Shown here: positions 8,102-17,599 of the stretch, piece after piece
Position numbering within the stretch: position 1 is the stretch's first letter
Layout: every line of letters starts with the position of its first letter
Origin: an uncultured Phascolarctobacterium sp.
GTDB taxonomy: Bacteria > Bacillota > Negativicutes > Acidaminococcales > Acidaminococcaceae
Assembly (NCBI RefSeq): GCF_934190775.1
Contig: NZ_CAKPTG010000005.1
Location: 1 to 64,000 of the forward strand
Length of the DNA: 64,000 nucleotides
Reading direction: 5' to 3'
Translations under genes and position numbers: made by a program
Notes under the pieces: model-generated
What the model was told of the DNA's origin: nothing
The model's database searches: none
The model's input: only the letters and a program-made list of their open reading frames with translations

Positions 8102-8938
8102 TTATAAATCCACCTTGTCTTCTTTATTTTCAACTAAGCACTGATAAGTCCTTATCACATCTATCACTTCCATATTTTTATATCTTACAAATTTACATCC
8201 AAATATAAAAGCGAAAATGCTATACAATCCGCATTGCACATAATATTGTTCATAAGTAGTATCAAATTTTCCCATATTACAAAATACTACAAGAGTAACT
8301 AACAGAGCTAAAAACATCCAGCTTATGTTTCTACTCAAGCCATATATCGCATCTTTCTTCTTACTGGTACGTCCATAGCCTTTATAAGAAACATATCTCT
8401 TGCAGTGTTGGTAAAAAGCTGCTGATTTTAACTTAACGTCATAGATATCTCCAGCAACTATTGTTTTAAAATCAAAATCTAATTTGTAAGGATACTTATC
8501 TCCGCATTTCGTAGTATTCATTAATTCAAACCAAGTTTCACGCTCTTTTTGATTGCTGTTTGACATATCATATAATAAAAATGTATTCTCTGCTTCAGAA
8601 TTACCATCACCAAAACATTTAGGAAGCTGCTCCTCAATAGCGCTGTCAATAACATTCAAGATTCCTCTAAATCCGGTAGAGTAAATTTCAGAGAAAATAT
8701 GTCCTACTTCATGAATAAAACTACCAAATATATAAATTACAACTATGATATAAATATAAAAGAAGTATTGTAGATTTGTAGCATTTGGTGTTACACCAAC
8801 ATGCCTTATTATCTCGTTAAAGCAGTTTAGACTGTTATTTATATGATCGAAAATGTAAAAGATACCTATAGCGAAAATTCCAGGACAAATAACTCCTAGA
8901 AAATCATATATTCCGAACTCTTCAAGCCATTTGTCCAT
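8102..8938 (-). CDS. hypothetical membrane protein with HEVGH motif
   Basis: A 278-residue protein with an N-terminal segment DFLGVICPGIF, transmembrane helices at about 12-32 and 60-85, a central soluble region, and a helix pair near 205-255. At the end of the second helix is SFIHEVGHIFSE, which formally matches the HExxH zinc-protease motif, but there is no clear third zinc ligand, so catalysis is uncertain. The start follows AAGGGTG seven bases upstream. It forms a two-gene unit with the small membrane protein encoded 2 bp downstream. Function unknown; the context (next to a nuclease-like gene) would allow a defence role. Confidence 0.62.
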   Translation of the reverse strand: MDKWLEEFGIYDFLGVICPGIFAIGIFYIFDHINNSLNCFNEIIRHVGVTPNATNLQYFFYIYIIVVIYIFGSFIHEVGHIFSEIYSTGFRGILNVIDSAIEEQLPKCFGDGNSEAENTFLLYDMSNSNQKERETWFELMNTTKCGDKYPYKLDFDFKTIVAGDIYDVKLKSAAFYQHCKRYVSYKGYGRTSKKKDAIYGLSRNISWMFLALLVTLVVFCNMGKFDTTYEQYYVQCGLYSIFAFIFGCKFVRYKNMEVIDVIRTYQCLVENKEDKVDL

Positions 8939-9139
8939 TTAATCACCCTTTTAGAAAAAATAAATTTATGTTTTTAAGTTTAGCTTAACTCCATCTGTAA
9001 GCGTAACACTTTTATCATTATATGTAGGGAAAAGAATATCTCTCGTTGTTTTTAATGAAAAGAAAAAAATTCTAAGTGCTGAAGACTCAAACATGCAAAT
9101 ACAAAAAATCCATATCAAACAGTAATATATGATTGGTTC

Positions 9140-10495
9140 TCAATGAGCTAAACTTATAAATTTTTTATTACACCAAATCATCTGTGCAATGCAATAAGGC
9201 ATCATTGAAATAATATTTGCTACTACAATAGCTATATAACTGTTAACCATGTATGAAAGTAAATATGCTAAAGGAATATACATAACGGCCCCAAGAGTCA
9301 TATAGATCGATTGAATTCTTAACTCACAAAGACCATTTGAATAACTAGCTAAAACTGTTCGTAAACTCATAACAATTCCTGATACTGAAAAAACAGCAGC
9401 ATAAATATAATTTACAGTAATAGATTTTTCACCAAGCCATAAATCAAAAAATAACTGTAATGGACAAATAGCAATAAACTCCATAAAGGCAATCACTATT
9501 ATCAATTTCATGCTTTTTTTATAGCAATTTTTAATCCAAATCCAGTCATCCTCTGCTTTAGCTTTTGTTATAGTTGACCAAAGAGAGGTTGTTAAGAGCA
9601 TCACAGCAGTCATTGGCAAATTGAATATTTTACTATATATCTGATATTCAACAACTGCGGAATTATTGACAAAAACAGCAATTAAATAACTATTGGTGTT
9701 ATCTATAATCATCGCTATTAGCTGAAGCCATAAAAATGCTGCTCCAATTTTCAGTATCTCAATTGCATAGCTCATTTTGAAGCAAGAAATAGATGGTGCT
9801 GCCTTAGGGATTTTCTTAACAAACACAAAAACTGTTGCTATCACTAACGGCAAATTAACTGCAAGCAAATAAACAATAGCTAAATTAGTGATATTATTAT
9901 TATTGCCTAGAATATTACTGATTACTACGTAGATAAGCATAATTGAATTTGTAAGCAGATTCATTAAGCCAGGTACAAAAGCTTCTTGTAATGCATATAA
10001 AACGGAAGTAACTAAACGTAATATAAATTGCAAAATTATAGATGCTAACAAAATTTGCACTGCATCTGCCATAATTTCTGATGATATAACATTAGTAGAA
10101 ATATTAAATACTCGGTTCCAGCTTACAAAATCACCAGCAAATCTTACCATTAAGAAAATAAGAGATCCGACTATGGTCAAGAAAATATATGACGAAGAAA
10201 TATATTTTTTTGCTTTATCCCAGTCTTTGTCATTAATAGCATAAACCAAATTGTTTCTTAGCCCATTTCCAATTCCCATATCGCAGTTCAGGATCCAAGC
10301 CAGAACCGAAAGTAAAGTAAACCATACTCCAAGTATTTCATTATTATCAAAAAAATGCATATACGCCGGAGTAGTAAAAAGCGCAATAAATAAGGAACCA
10401 CCTTTCACAACTACTGAAATCAACGTATTTCTAATGACAATACTAGTATTATCTTTTTTCTTTAATTTATCTATTATTCTCATTCTGCACCACAT
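9140..10495 (-). CDS. wzx: Wzx-type polysaccharide flippase
   Basis: A 451-residue integral membrane protein of the MATE/MOP flippase superfamily with about 12 predicted helices, the typical Wzx size and pattern, and the N-terminal RNTLISVVVKGGSLF start helix. It should flip the undecaprenyl-pyrophosphate-linked repeat unit across the inner membrane. The frame opens at 10495, but an internal ATG at 10483 (MRIIDKLKKK) is an equally good start; both overlap the 3' end of the upstream glycosyltransferase gene, indicating coupling. The AT-rich codon use is that of the serotype-specific genes around it. Confidence 0.88.
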   Translation of the reverse strand: MWCRMRIIDKLKKKDNTSIVIRNTLISVVVKGGSLFIALFTTPAYMHFFDNNEILGVWFTLLSVLAWILNCDMGIGNGLRNNLVYAINDKDWDKAKKYISSSYIFLTIVGSLIFLMVRFAGDFVSWNRVFNISTNVISSEIMADAVQILLASIILQFILRLVTSVLYALQEAFVPGLMNLLTNSIMLIYVVISNILGNNNNITNLAIVYLLAVNLPLVIATVFVFVKKIPKAAPSISCFKMSYAIEILKIGAAFLWLQLIAMIIDNTNSYLIAVFVNNSAVVEYQIYSKIFNLPMTAVMLLTTSLWSTITKAKAEDDWIWIKNCYKKSMKLIIVIAFMEFIAICPLQLFFDLWLGEKSITVNYIYAAVFSVSGIVMSLRTVLASYSNGLCELRIQSIYMTLGAVMYIPLAYLLSYMVNSYIAIVVANIISMMPYCIAQMIWCNKKFISLAH

Positions 10496-11624
10496 TAATC
10501 AAATCTTTTAGAGCTTTACCGCAATTCACATCTAATTTTTTCAAATGCTCACGCGGATTAAAATTATCATTGATATCTATTTTCATAATTGCATTTGCAA
10601 TTTCTTGAGGAGATTGCTTGTTATAGTAATTAATTAAAGACCCCACATCAGATTTTTCTACTGCTGGAATGCGAGCAGACAAAACTCTCAACCCATTCGC
10701 TAAATAAACCAGTATTTTCGATGGAAATGATGTTTCTACATATTTCGCATCAGGAATCTGCGTACATAAGCCTATATGACACTTTTGTAAAAAGGTTATA
10801 TACTCTTCTCCCGACTTCAATCCATCATAAGTTAGCGTACACTTAGCTTTTTTTTGAACTCTATCTATCAATGCTAATAGTTCTTTTTTTTGCTTTTCTG
10901 TTCCAAATCCTAAAATATGTATATGATAATTTGAAGGCAAAAATTCAGCAGTAGCAGCAGCAGCAGCAGCTCCACCTTTTGTTGTATCAAACGTTCCTGC
11001 ATATATACAATGAATTTTGTTATCATTAAAGGAAACTGATTTATCTACTTCTGTCTTGTATGTTCCGTTAATAACAATATAAGGTCTATTTTGCGGTATT
11101 TCATGCAAAAGATTTTTGACAGCCAATATAAAACCATCAGCTATATCAATAACTCTTTTTTCACATAAAGCTAAACTTTCACTACATTCTACTACGTCTT
11201 GGTATATTTCTTCTAATTCCAATATAAGTTTAAAGCCTTTTTTCTGCTTCATATCGACTATTAACTTAGAAATGTATAAAGAATGGTATACTACTACAAC
11301 ATCAGCTGAACATAGCGTATCAAGAAATTTTTTTAATTGGTGTAATCTGAAATACTTATGCAAAGTAGGAAAAAGCCTATATGGTTTTCCAAAAGTTGTC
11401 CAAACAGTATAGGAGCCATTTTCATAGCATTTTACAGTTTGTGAATGCTTAATTGTAAATTCATGACTTCCTGTTTCTGATAAAGTTATTACCTCGAATT
11501 CAAAGTCAGCATCAGCAAGTTTTTCAATAACATAATTACTTTTTTGTAAAGCAGCAGGACTGGATTCAAGATTAAAACTCTCTAAGCCTTTATAAGTTCC
11601 AAATGTAATATAATAAATTGCCAT
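10467..11624 (-). CDS. glycosyltransferase family 4-like protein
   Basis: A 385-residue GT-B fold glycosyltransferase. The C-terminal donor-binding half carries HCIYAGTFDTTKGG, HILGFG and the late segment YVETSFPSKILVYLANG, where the EX7E-type acidic residue is replaced or shifted. It probably adds one sugar to the lipid-linked repeat on the cytoplasmic face. A run of six alanines (GGAAAAAATAEF) encoded by a GCA/GCT-type trinucleotide tract follows the phosphate-binding loop and is unusual for this fold. The gene lies between the EpsG-like polymerase and Wzx. Confidence 0.78.
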   Translation of the reverse strand: MAIYYITFGTYKGLESFNLESSPAALQKSNYVIEKLADADFEFEVITLSETGSHEFTIKHSQTVKCYENGSYTVWTTFGKPYRLFPTLHKYFRLHQLKKFLDTLCSADVVVVYHSLYISKLIVDMKQKKGFKLILELEEIYQDVVECSESLALCEKRVIDIADGFILAVKNLLHEIPQNRPYIVINGTYKTEVDKSVSFNDNKIHCIYAGTFDTTKGGAAAAAATAEFLPSNYHIHILGFGTEKQKKELLALIDRVQKKAKCTLTYDGLKSGEEYITFLQKCHIGLCTQIPDAKYVETSFPSKILVYLANGLRVLSARIPAVEKSDVGSLINYYNKQSPQEIANAIMKIDINDNFNPREHLKKLDVNCGKALKDLINVVQNENNR

Positions 11625-11642
11625 TTCAGAAGTCCCCTCTCA

Positions 11643-12704
11643 TTATATTATTGGAATATACGTGCCAAATCTATTTGCCTCAAAGAAATACGCCAACAAA
11701 AGCAATATACTTAAATAATAAGCTAAAATTCTATACCGCTTTCGCTTAATAGACAATATTGCTGCAGGATATATACAAATTGAAACAATGCTAAAATACA
11801 TGCTAACACGAAACATTTCTGCTATAACGGAAGATAAAGCTTGCATTGCTACACCTATAGCCATTAAAGAATATAAAAATCCATAGTCTTTATCTTTTTC
11901 AATCAAAGCATCATAGAAATAGTAAGATACAATGGCAAACATCATCTGAATAATAAATCCAGACCAATTCAATGAAACATCTGTTGTTGCATAATTTGCT
12001 AAAGATTTATTCCATGATAATACATTTATCATCCCTCTAAAAAATGTTTCGCCCAATATAGACAATAAAATTGATAATACAGTAAGCTGAATAAACCTCA
12101 CTCTTCCGATTTTTAATTTAAACAAATAAATTATTGGTGCAAGTAAAAACACCCAAGCAGAAGAGTGAAATAATCCTGCTATGCAAATTAAGCTAACTGG
12201 TTTATAGATCTTTGAATTCCCTAACAATTGCGTTAGTGCAATTAAGCATATAGACATTGCCACAGTCTGCCTTAGTCCAGTAAAAGCAAACTGTAACCAT
12301 GGCAATGCTACAAACATCATAAAGCTTATGATAATTGCTTTCGCTTTTTTTTCCACAAAATATGTTGTAGAAATAATATAACTTGCTGTTACAAACATCA
12401 AAAAAAACTGGAATGATATATTGAAATCTGTAAAAGCCTTCATCAACATATAGAAAAAACCATCTTTAGTTGCTCCCTGCATATAGAGGTTAAAAATATC
12501 AGTATAAGCAACCTGAGGAACATAATATAAGTACTCATTCATATACGAATATAGATCTGAACCAAATGATATGCTTCTCAATCCAGCAAATATTATTAAA
12601 ATAAATGCGCTCCCCCATATAGGAATAAAATTTCCCTGTTTAATTTTCCCATAAAACGATGAGAAAAACATAACCAAAAACAACGAAATACTTGCATAAA
12701 TCAT
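11643..12704 (-). CDS. wzy: EpsG/Wzy-like polysaccharide polymerase
   Basis: A 353-residue multi-pass membrane protein with about 10 helices. The N-terminal portion (FAGLRSISFGSDLYSY, about residues 40-55) is typical of the EpsG family, which is thought to polymerise repeat units on the outer face of the membrane. As in other loci the sequence is poorly conserved, so the call rests on topology, the GLRxxxxGxDLxxY element and position next to Wzx and glycosyltransferases. Confidence 0.82.
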   Translation of the reverse strand: MIYASISLFLVMFFSSFYGKIKQGNFIPIWGSAFILIIFAGLRSISFGSDLYSYMNEYLYYVPQVAYTDIFNLYMQGATKDGFFYMLMKAFTDFNISFQFFLMFVTASYIISTTYFVEKKAKAIIISFMMFVALPWLQFAFTGLRQTVAMSICLIALTQLLGNSKIYKPVSLICIAGLFHSSAWVFLLAPIIYLFKLKIGRVRFIQLTVLSILLSILGETFFRGMINVLSWNKSLANYATTDVSLNWSGFIIQMMFAIVSYYFYDALIEKDKDYGFLYSLMAIGVAMQALSSVIAEMFRVSMYFSIVSICIYPAAILSIKRKRYRILAYYLSILLLLAYFFEANRFGTYIPII

Positions 12705-12762
12705 AAAATCCTCCGTTTTACTATTTTATAACTAGTGGTTTAGCTGAATATTTGGGTTTCAT

Positions 12763-14052
12763 TTACGATAGATTCTTAATGTCTTCGGCAAAATTTTCTT
12801 TTATTGTCCTATCATCATGCAGCTTAATAGCGCTTCTCCTAGATTTTTCCGCATATACCTTTAAAATATTTTTGTCTTTTAGAATATCTCTTATTCTGTT
12901 TTCTATTTCTTCCGCATTTGTAGCAACTATTGCGTTATCATACTTCTTAAAATATTCGATAGACGCTATACCAGCACATCCTAATGCCATTATACATTTA
13001 TTCATTGCAAGATAATCTATGATTTTAGTAGAAAAAGATAACCTTACTTCTAAAGCTTCTATATAATTTAAGGATTCAGCATGTACTAAGACATCTGCTT
13101 CATTTTGAACTGCATACACCTCTGATGCTGGAATTCTCCCTTTCCACACTACTAATTCATCAAAATTAAAGCTCTTTTTCATCTTATTTGTAAGCAAAGA
13201 GGCACTATAAATACTCAATCTAGCCACAATTTTTTCTTTGTTTAATTTCCTTATAACGTCACCTAATTTTGCTAAAGTTTTCCAGCGACCACAAATTAAA
13301 TTTCCGGTATACACAAATTCGATAATATCTTTAAGATTATGGACGCTATTTTCAGGAATTTTAGTTATATCTACACCCTTTTGCAATAATTTACATTCAC
13401 AATTGAGGCTTCTACTATATTCTTCAACTTGTTGCTCCGATATACAATAATTTAAACTAGCAATTGCCGTTATCTTGCGTATCCACTTTCTTTGAATATA
13501 CCTGTAAAGCCAAAATAAAGGTGAAAAGTTTATATGTTTATATGAATAATCATCATCTGCATGAAACAAGACTATTTTCGCATTAGGTAAAACAGAATGC
13601 ACAAACTCAAGCACCTTACACGTATACCAACAAGGAAATACCGGCATAAATATAATGTCTGGTGAAGCATCAGCTAAAAATCTTCTTAGTTCTTCATTCT
13701 TCCAATTATCTATTCCCCAAATAAATTCTCTTACAAACCAAGGAAAGTAAAAAGGTAATTGATGAACTAACGAATTCATATGCTGTTCAAGTTCTTCCAA
13801 ATTATTTTTTCCATTGGTATTTGCTTTTCTTATTTTTCCACCACAGGTTCCTTTAGTGAAAATAGAATGTAGAATTTGATTTTCTGTAATTTGATAAAAA
13901 TTATCACATATAGATTCTTTCGGAATATCATTCCTCAAGTATAGATTATAAAATGTACTATTATTAAATTTTGAAAAAATGTTAGATAAAGTATTACCTA
14001 CATTATTACTATTATCCCAACTTGCTCTTGTAATCGCCAATATTTTCATCAT
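12763..14052 (-). CDS. glycosyltransferase (GT4-like)
   Basis: A protein of about 429 residues with GT-B architecture. Start chosen at ATG 14052 (MMKILAITRASWD), which follows CAGGTAAG about eight bases upstream; a longer frame from 14118 would run into the upstream acyltransferase gene. Recognisable parts are the N-terminal strand KILAITR, the central LLQKGVDITK and FVYTGNL donor-domain strands, and a late EVRLSFSTKIIDYLAMNKCIMA region. Probably transfers a sugar to the capsule repeat; specificity not readable. The gene begins 7 bp after the acyltransferase stop, consistent with one operon. Confidence 0.78.
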   Translation of the reverse strand: MMKILAITRASWDNSNNVGNTLSNIFSKFNNSTFYNLYLRNDIPKESICDNFYQITENQILHSIFTKGTCGGKIRKANTNGKNNLEELEQHMNSLVHQLPFYFPWFVREFIWGIDNWKNEELRRFLADASPDIIFMPVFPCWYTCKVLEFVHSVLPNAKIVLFHADDDYSYKHINFSPLFWLYRYIQRKWIRKITAIASLNYCISEQQVEEYSRSLNCECKLLQKGVDITKIPENSVHNLKDIIEFVYTGNLICGRWKTLAKLGDVIRKLNKEKIVARLSIYSASLLTNKMKKSFNFDELVVWKGRIPASEVYAVQNEADVLVHAESLNYIEALEVRLSFSTKIIDYLAMNKCIMALGCAGIASIEYFKKYDNAIVATNAEEIENRIRDILKDKNILKVYAEKSRRSAIKLHDDRTIKENFAEDIKNLS

Positions 14053-14059
14053 CTTGTTC

Positions 14060-14626
14060 TTACCTGTTTTTGAGAAATTTAGCAGGTACTCCTCCCACAA
14101 TTGTATTAGGTGATACATATTTGTTGACTAAAGCATTAGCGCCCACAATAGCACCACTATCTATTAAAACACCTCCAAGAATTGTACATTTAGCACCTAT
14201 CCAAATATTGTCTTTAATTATTACCTTCAAAGGTGTAGTTCCTTGATATTTTATTGGTTCATCATGTCTATCATAATTATGAGTCACTGACATTATTGTA
14301 GTACCATGAGCAATGGAAACATCACTGCCTATCTCTACTCCGCCATAACATTCTATATAACACATTTGATTAATACTCACATTATCTCCCACCACTAGAT
14401 TTTGGGGATTTAATATAAAACAACCTTCTTCAATTGCAACATTTCTGCCAATTTTTTTCGCTATGCTTTTCAATAGAATATATCTTATAGCTAAGCCATA
14501 ATAGCCTTGAGAATATCTCTCGCCAGAGAACAAATATATACGGATTTTTAAAGGAAATATTTTCATTATAAGAGAAAATATATTCGTTAGAAACCCAAAA
14601 TAATAAAATAGTCTACGCCCATTCAT
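14060..14626 (-). CDS. hexapeptide-repeat acyltransferase (WbbJ/maltose-acetyltransferase-like)
   Basis: A 188-residue left-handed beta-helix acyltransferase. Hexapeptide repeats cover about residues 75-180, with the typical sequence IMSVTHNYDRHDEPI carrying the catalytic His and IIKDNIWIGAKCTILGGV, closing with NTIVGGVPAKFLK. It likely O-acetylates a capsule sugar using acetyl-CoA. The N-terminal 60 residues contain a hydrophobic helix that may contact the membrane. Confidence 0.82.
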   Translation of the reverse strand: MNGRRLFYYFGFLTNIFSLIMKIFPLKIRIYLFSGERYSQGYYGLAIRYILLKSIAKKIGRNVAIEEGCFILNPQNLVVGDNVSINQMCYIECYGGVEIGSDVSIAHGTTIMSVTHNYDRHDEPIKYQGTTPLKVIIKDNIWIGAKCTILGGVLIDSGAIVGANALVNKYVSPNTIVGGVPAKFLKNR

Positions 14627-14703
14627 GAATAGTTACCAAGCAAATGCTCTTTTATCCTTTCTTTATATAATAATTATGTTCTCCTTTTATTATTTAAATC
14701 TTC

Positions 14704-15834
14704 TTAACTAGCAGTTAGCTTTATAAATTCATCAAATAATATTCCACACTGCTTCTCCCATGTATACTCTTTACTAATTTCAAAAGCTCTCCTGCCAAGT
14801 GCTTCTCTTAATTCTGGACTATCAATTAAAGCTTTTAACATATCAGCAGTATTCTTAGAATCATGAACATTAAATAAAAGTCCTCCTTCACCTAAAATCT
14901 CAGGCATACAAGACTCATTATTACACAAGATGGTGGCACCTCGAACCATTGCCTCCATTACCCCAAAGCCAGATGTTTCTATAGAACTAGCATAAATAAA
15001 TATATCTGACTTATCTATCATATTTTTAATATATTCATGACTAACCCATGAATATAAAACTATCTCTTTTTTCAAACCTAAACTTAGAATAGCGCTTTTT
15101 AATTTTTCTTCATAATATTGAGGTCCATTACCTACCAGATGTAGCTTAAATCTATAGCCTTGCTCTTTTAATAGCTTCAGTCCTTTTAGCAATTCTATAT
15201 GATTCTTGTAAGGAAATATAGTAGAAATATATAATAGGTTTATCTCATTAACTAGCTTGTTTTTTGAAATAAATTTATGCATTCTTTCGCTATCTAAAAC
15301 TCCATATTTAGCTACTATACCTTTTTTAAAAGTTAATCCATTATCTATAGCCTGCTGCTTTGAATATCCACTTTCAAAAACTACCGCATCAGCATTTTTA
15401 TATGAACGTAAAGCAAAATGTCTTTGAAGCAACAAAGATAATGTCGTTTTTGTCAGCCCCTGTCTCTTTAATTGCTTTAAATCTACAAATAATTGGTTAT
15501 GCATACCTACAACATTAATATATTTTTCTGTTCCTTTGTATATTATATTGCTCATATGGAAGATAATATCAGGATTTATTTCATCTATTATTTCTATTAT
15601 TTTTTTACTGTAAGCTTTGTTAAGTACACATTCCTTAAGCCCCATTTTGCAGGAATTCTCACGAATTACAGTTATATTATCAGATAATTTTCCTTTAATA
15701 GTTTCGAAAAAACCTTCTGTACAAAGAAGGAAAATCTTATCATAAGGCCTTGTATAGCAAGCCGATAAAAACCCTTTTATACATCCTCTTAAACCACCAC
15801 TTCCACCATTACCAGCATAAACAAGGACTTTCAT
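14704..15834 (-). CDS. glycosyltransferase family 4 (GT1/GT4 fold)
   Basis: A protein of about 376 residues. Start placed at ATG 15834 (MKVLVYAGNGGSGGLRG) because AAGGAG lies ten bases upstream; the frame stays open to 15894 but those residues are not typical. The donor domain shows LLYISTIFPYKNHIELLKG, LVGNGP, and the signature ASSIETSGFGVMEAMVRGA with the EX7E pair, so the retaining GT4 family is clear. It adds a sugar to the growing lipid-linked repeat. The glycine-rich acceptor loop GNGGSGGLRG is typical of retaining GT-B enzymes. Confidence 0.87.
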   Translation of the reverse strand: MKVLVYAGNGGSGGLRGCIKGFLSACYTRPYDKIFLLCTEGFFETIKGKLSDNITVIRENSCKMGLKECVLNKAYSKKIIEIIDEINPDIIFHMSNIIYKGTEKYINVVGMHNQLFVDLKQLKRQGLTKTTLSLLLQRHFALRSYKNADAVVFESGYSKQQAIDNGLTFKKGIVAKYGVLDSERMHKFISKNKLVNEINLLYISTIFPYKNHIELLKGLKLLKEQGYRFKLHLVGNGPQYYEEKLKSAILSLGLKKEIVLYSWVSHEYIKNMIDKSDIFIYASSIETSGFGVMEAMVRGATILCNNESCMPEILGEGGLLFNVHDSKNTADMLKALIDSPELREALGRRAFEISKEYTWEKQCGILFDEFIKLTAS

Positions 15835-15926
15835 GAAATATAATACTCCTTTCACGGCACTAACATTCAAATTAATTATTTGCCTCAGGTTCATCGCAAT
15901 TTCAATAGTATAGGATTTAAACAGCT

Positions 15927-16487
15927 CTATATACTATTTTTTCTAGAATGATATTCTACTACTCTTTTTTGAATATAAATGGTTTCCGGAGGTATTACAC
16001 CTTTAACTACACTTCCTGCTCCAATGACACAATTATCACCAATTGTTACTCCTCGAAGAATAATGCAGTTAGCACCAATCCAAACATTTTCACCAATATT
16101 TATAGGAGATGTTCTAAATTCTTTTTCTTTAATCGATTTACCATGAAAATCATGATCGTGATCATAGAACAAAACACCAGGCCCTATTTCGCATCCATTT
16201 CCTATATTAATCTCATCATGTGCGACAACTAAACAATTATAATTAAAAGAAACATCATCACCAATTTTAATCTTAGCTCCCTTTCTTGCTTTGATTCGTG
16301 TACCAGTATGGGCACGAACCTTACTTCCTAATGATATAATTGCCTCAGAAGATATACTTACATCAGTTGCAGGAGAGAAACGTTGAATCCCGCTAAAACT
16401 AAAGCGCTTACCATATCTAAGTTTCATAAATATAAATCTAATCTCTGTTGTTGCTACTGAAATTAAATTTTTCATAAAATCATTCAC
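15927..16487 (-). CDS. hexapeptide-repeat acyltransferase
   Basis: A 186-residue left-handed beta-helix acyltransferase. Repeats run from about residue 60 to 165 with LFYDHDHDFHG (catalytic His region) and INIGENVWIGANCIILRGVTIGDN. A short hydrophobic N-terminus precedes. The start overlaps the stop of the preceding glycosyltransferase by 4 bp (ATGA), so it is co-translated and probably modifies the sugar added by that enzyme. Serine or sugar O-acetyltransferase activity is known for relatives; the acceptor is unknown. Confidence 0.82.
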   Translation of the reverse strand: MNDFMKNLISVATTEIRFIFMKLRYGKRFSFSGIQRFSPATDVSISSEAIISLGSKVRAHTGTRIKARKGAKIKIGDDVSFNYNCLVVAHDEINIGNGCEIGPGVLFYDHDHDFHGKSIKEKEFRTSPINIGENVWIGANCIILRGVTIGDNCVIGAGSVVKGVIPPETIYIQKRVVEYHSRKNSI

Positions 16488-17581
16488 TGCAAAATCCTGC
16501 CTATCTCTTCCACGTAAATATTGCTAACTATTTCTCTATCAAACTCCCTTTCCATCTTTTCTCTAGCAGCTTTGCCCATTTTAACCTTATCTTCATAAGG
16601 AAGTTCAATAAATTTCTTAATTGCTGCCACCATTGAGTTAACATTTTTGACTTCAAATAAAAAACCTGTCTTCCCATCATCGATACCATCCCTTACACCT
16701 GGAATATCAGAACCGATGCATGGTCTACCCATAGCACTATGTTCTAAAACAACATTCGTCATACCTTCATAATAACTGGGGTGAATTACTGCATGAGCAG
16801 TCTCAATATATGGCTTCATATCCAATTTTATACCACCATATTCAACAATTCCCTTCTGCTCTAAAGCTTTAACTTTAGCCCTGTATGAATCATCATCATA
16901 ATCACCATAAAGAATAAAACGCGTATCTGGATATTGCTTTTTTATAATTTCTGCGCAAGCTAAAAATTCATTAATACCCTTAATATCAACTATTCTTGCA
17001 ACATAGTTAAAAACCAAAGGTTTACGTTTTTCTGGATATGGTTTAAACTCGAACTGCTTTAAATTAACACCAGAACCAGGAATATCACGATAATGCACTT
17101 TTCCTGCAAGCAAGTTATTTATAATCTCTTTTTCATAAGTGTTCTGATACATCATGCAGCTTGCTTTACGCCACCCCATCCAATATAAAAACTTCATAAA
17201 TTTATCAAACAAACCGCTTGTTTCCATAAGTCCAGCATTATTTACAATGTAGGGGATGTTCATAATACCACAAACAAAACCTCCATAAACCGAAGGTTTT
17301 GTAGTATATGTCAACACTATATCTGGTGTTTCTGACGCAAAGATTTTTCTATAAGAAAGCATTAAATTAAAATCATTTATGATACTTTTTCCTCTACGAT
17401 CAATTTCTAAATCAATAAATCTACAACCCTTAGCCGTAAAATAATCTATCTTCTTTCCATAGGGACACACAAGGATAATCTCATTACCCATTTCTTTTAA
17501 TTTTAAAATAAGCTCACTTCGAAAATTGTAAAAGTTATTATCCTTAGGTGATATCAACATAACCTTTTTTTTGGAAAACAT
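16484..17581 (-). CDS. glycosyltransferase family 4 (CapM/PglA-like)
   Basis: A 365-residue GT-B glycosyltransferase resembling CapM/PglA enzymes that add HexNAc or FucNAc to the priming sugar. Clear elements are LISPKDNNFYNFRSEL at the N-terminus, LTYTTKPSVYGG, GSGVNLKQF, VARIVDIKGINEFL, YGDYDDD and the signature IHPSYYEGMTNVVLEHSAMGRP with its EX7E glutamates. It follows the ATP-grasp gene by 18 bp and overlaps the next acyltransferase gene by 4 bp. Given the FucNAc genes in the locus and the PglC-like priming enzyme, it is a good candidate for the second sugar transfer. Confidence 0.88.
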   Translation of the reverse strand: MFSKKKVMLISPKDNNFYNFRSELILKLKEMGNEIILVCPYGKKIDYFTAKGCRFIDLEIDRRGKSIINDFNLMLSYRKIFASETPDIVLTYTTKPSVYGGFVCGIMNIPYIVNNAGLMETSGLFDKFMKFLYWMGWRKASCMMYQNTYEKEIINNLLAGKVHYRDIPGSGVNLKQFEFKPYPEKRKPLVFNYVARIVDIKGINEFLACAEIIKKQYPDTRFILYGDYDDDSYRAKVKALEQKGIVEYGGIKLDMKPYIETAHAVIHPSYYEGMTNVVLEHSAMGRPCIGSDIPGVRDGIDDGKTGFLFEVKNVNSMVAAIKKFIELPYEDKVKMGKAAREKMEREFDREIVSNIYVEEIGRILQ

Positions 17582-17599
17582 AATTTATCCCTTTCTAAA

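Noticed and set aside
8966..9136. Frame that continues in phase after the wzx TGA for 53 codons (reading through LFPTYNDKSVTLTDGVK)
   Set aside because: Tempting as a TGA-split protein or remnant, but it has no ribosome site, Wzx already has a normal length and AT-rich DNA gives such frames by chance. Comparison with a longer homologue would be needed to revive it.
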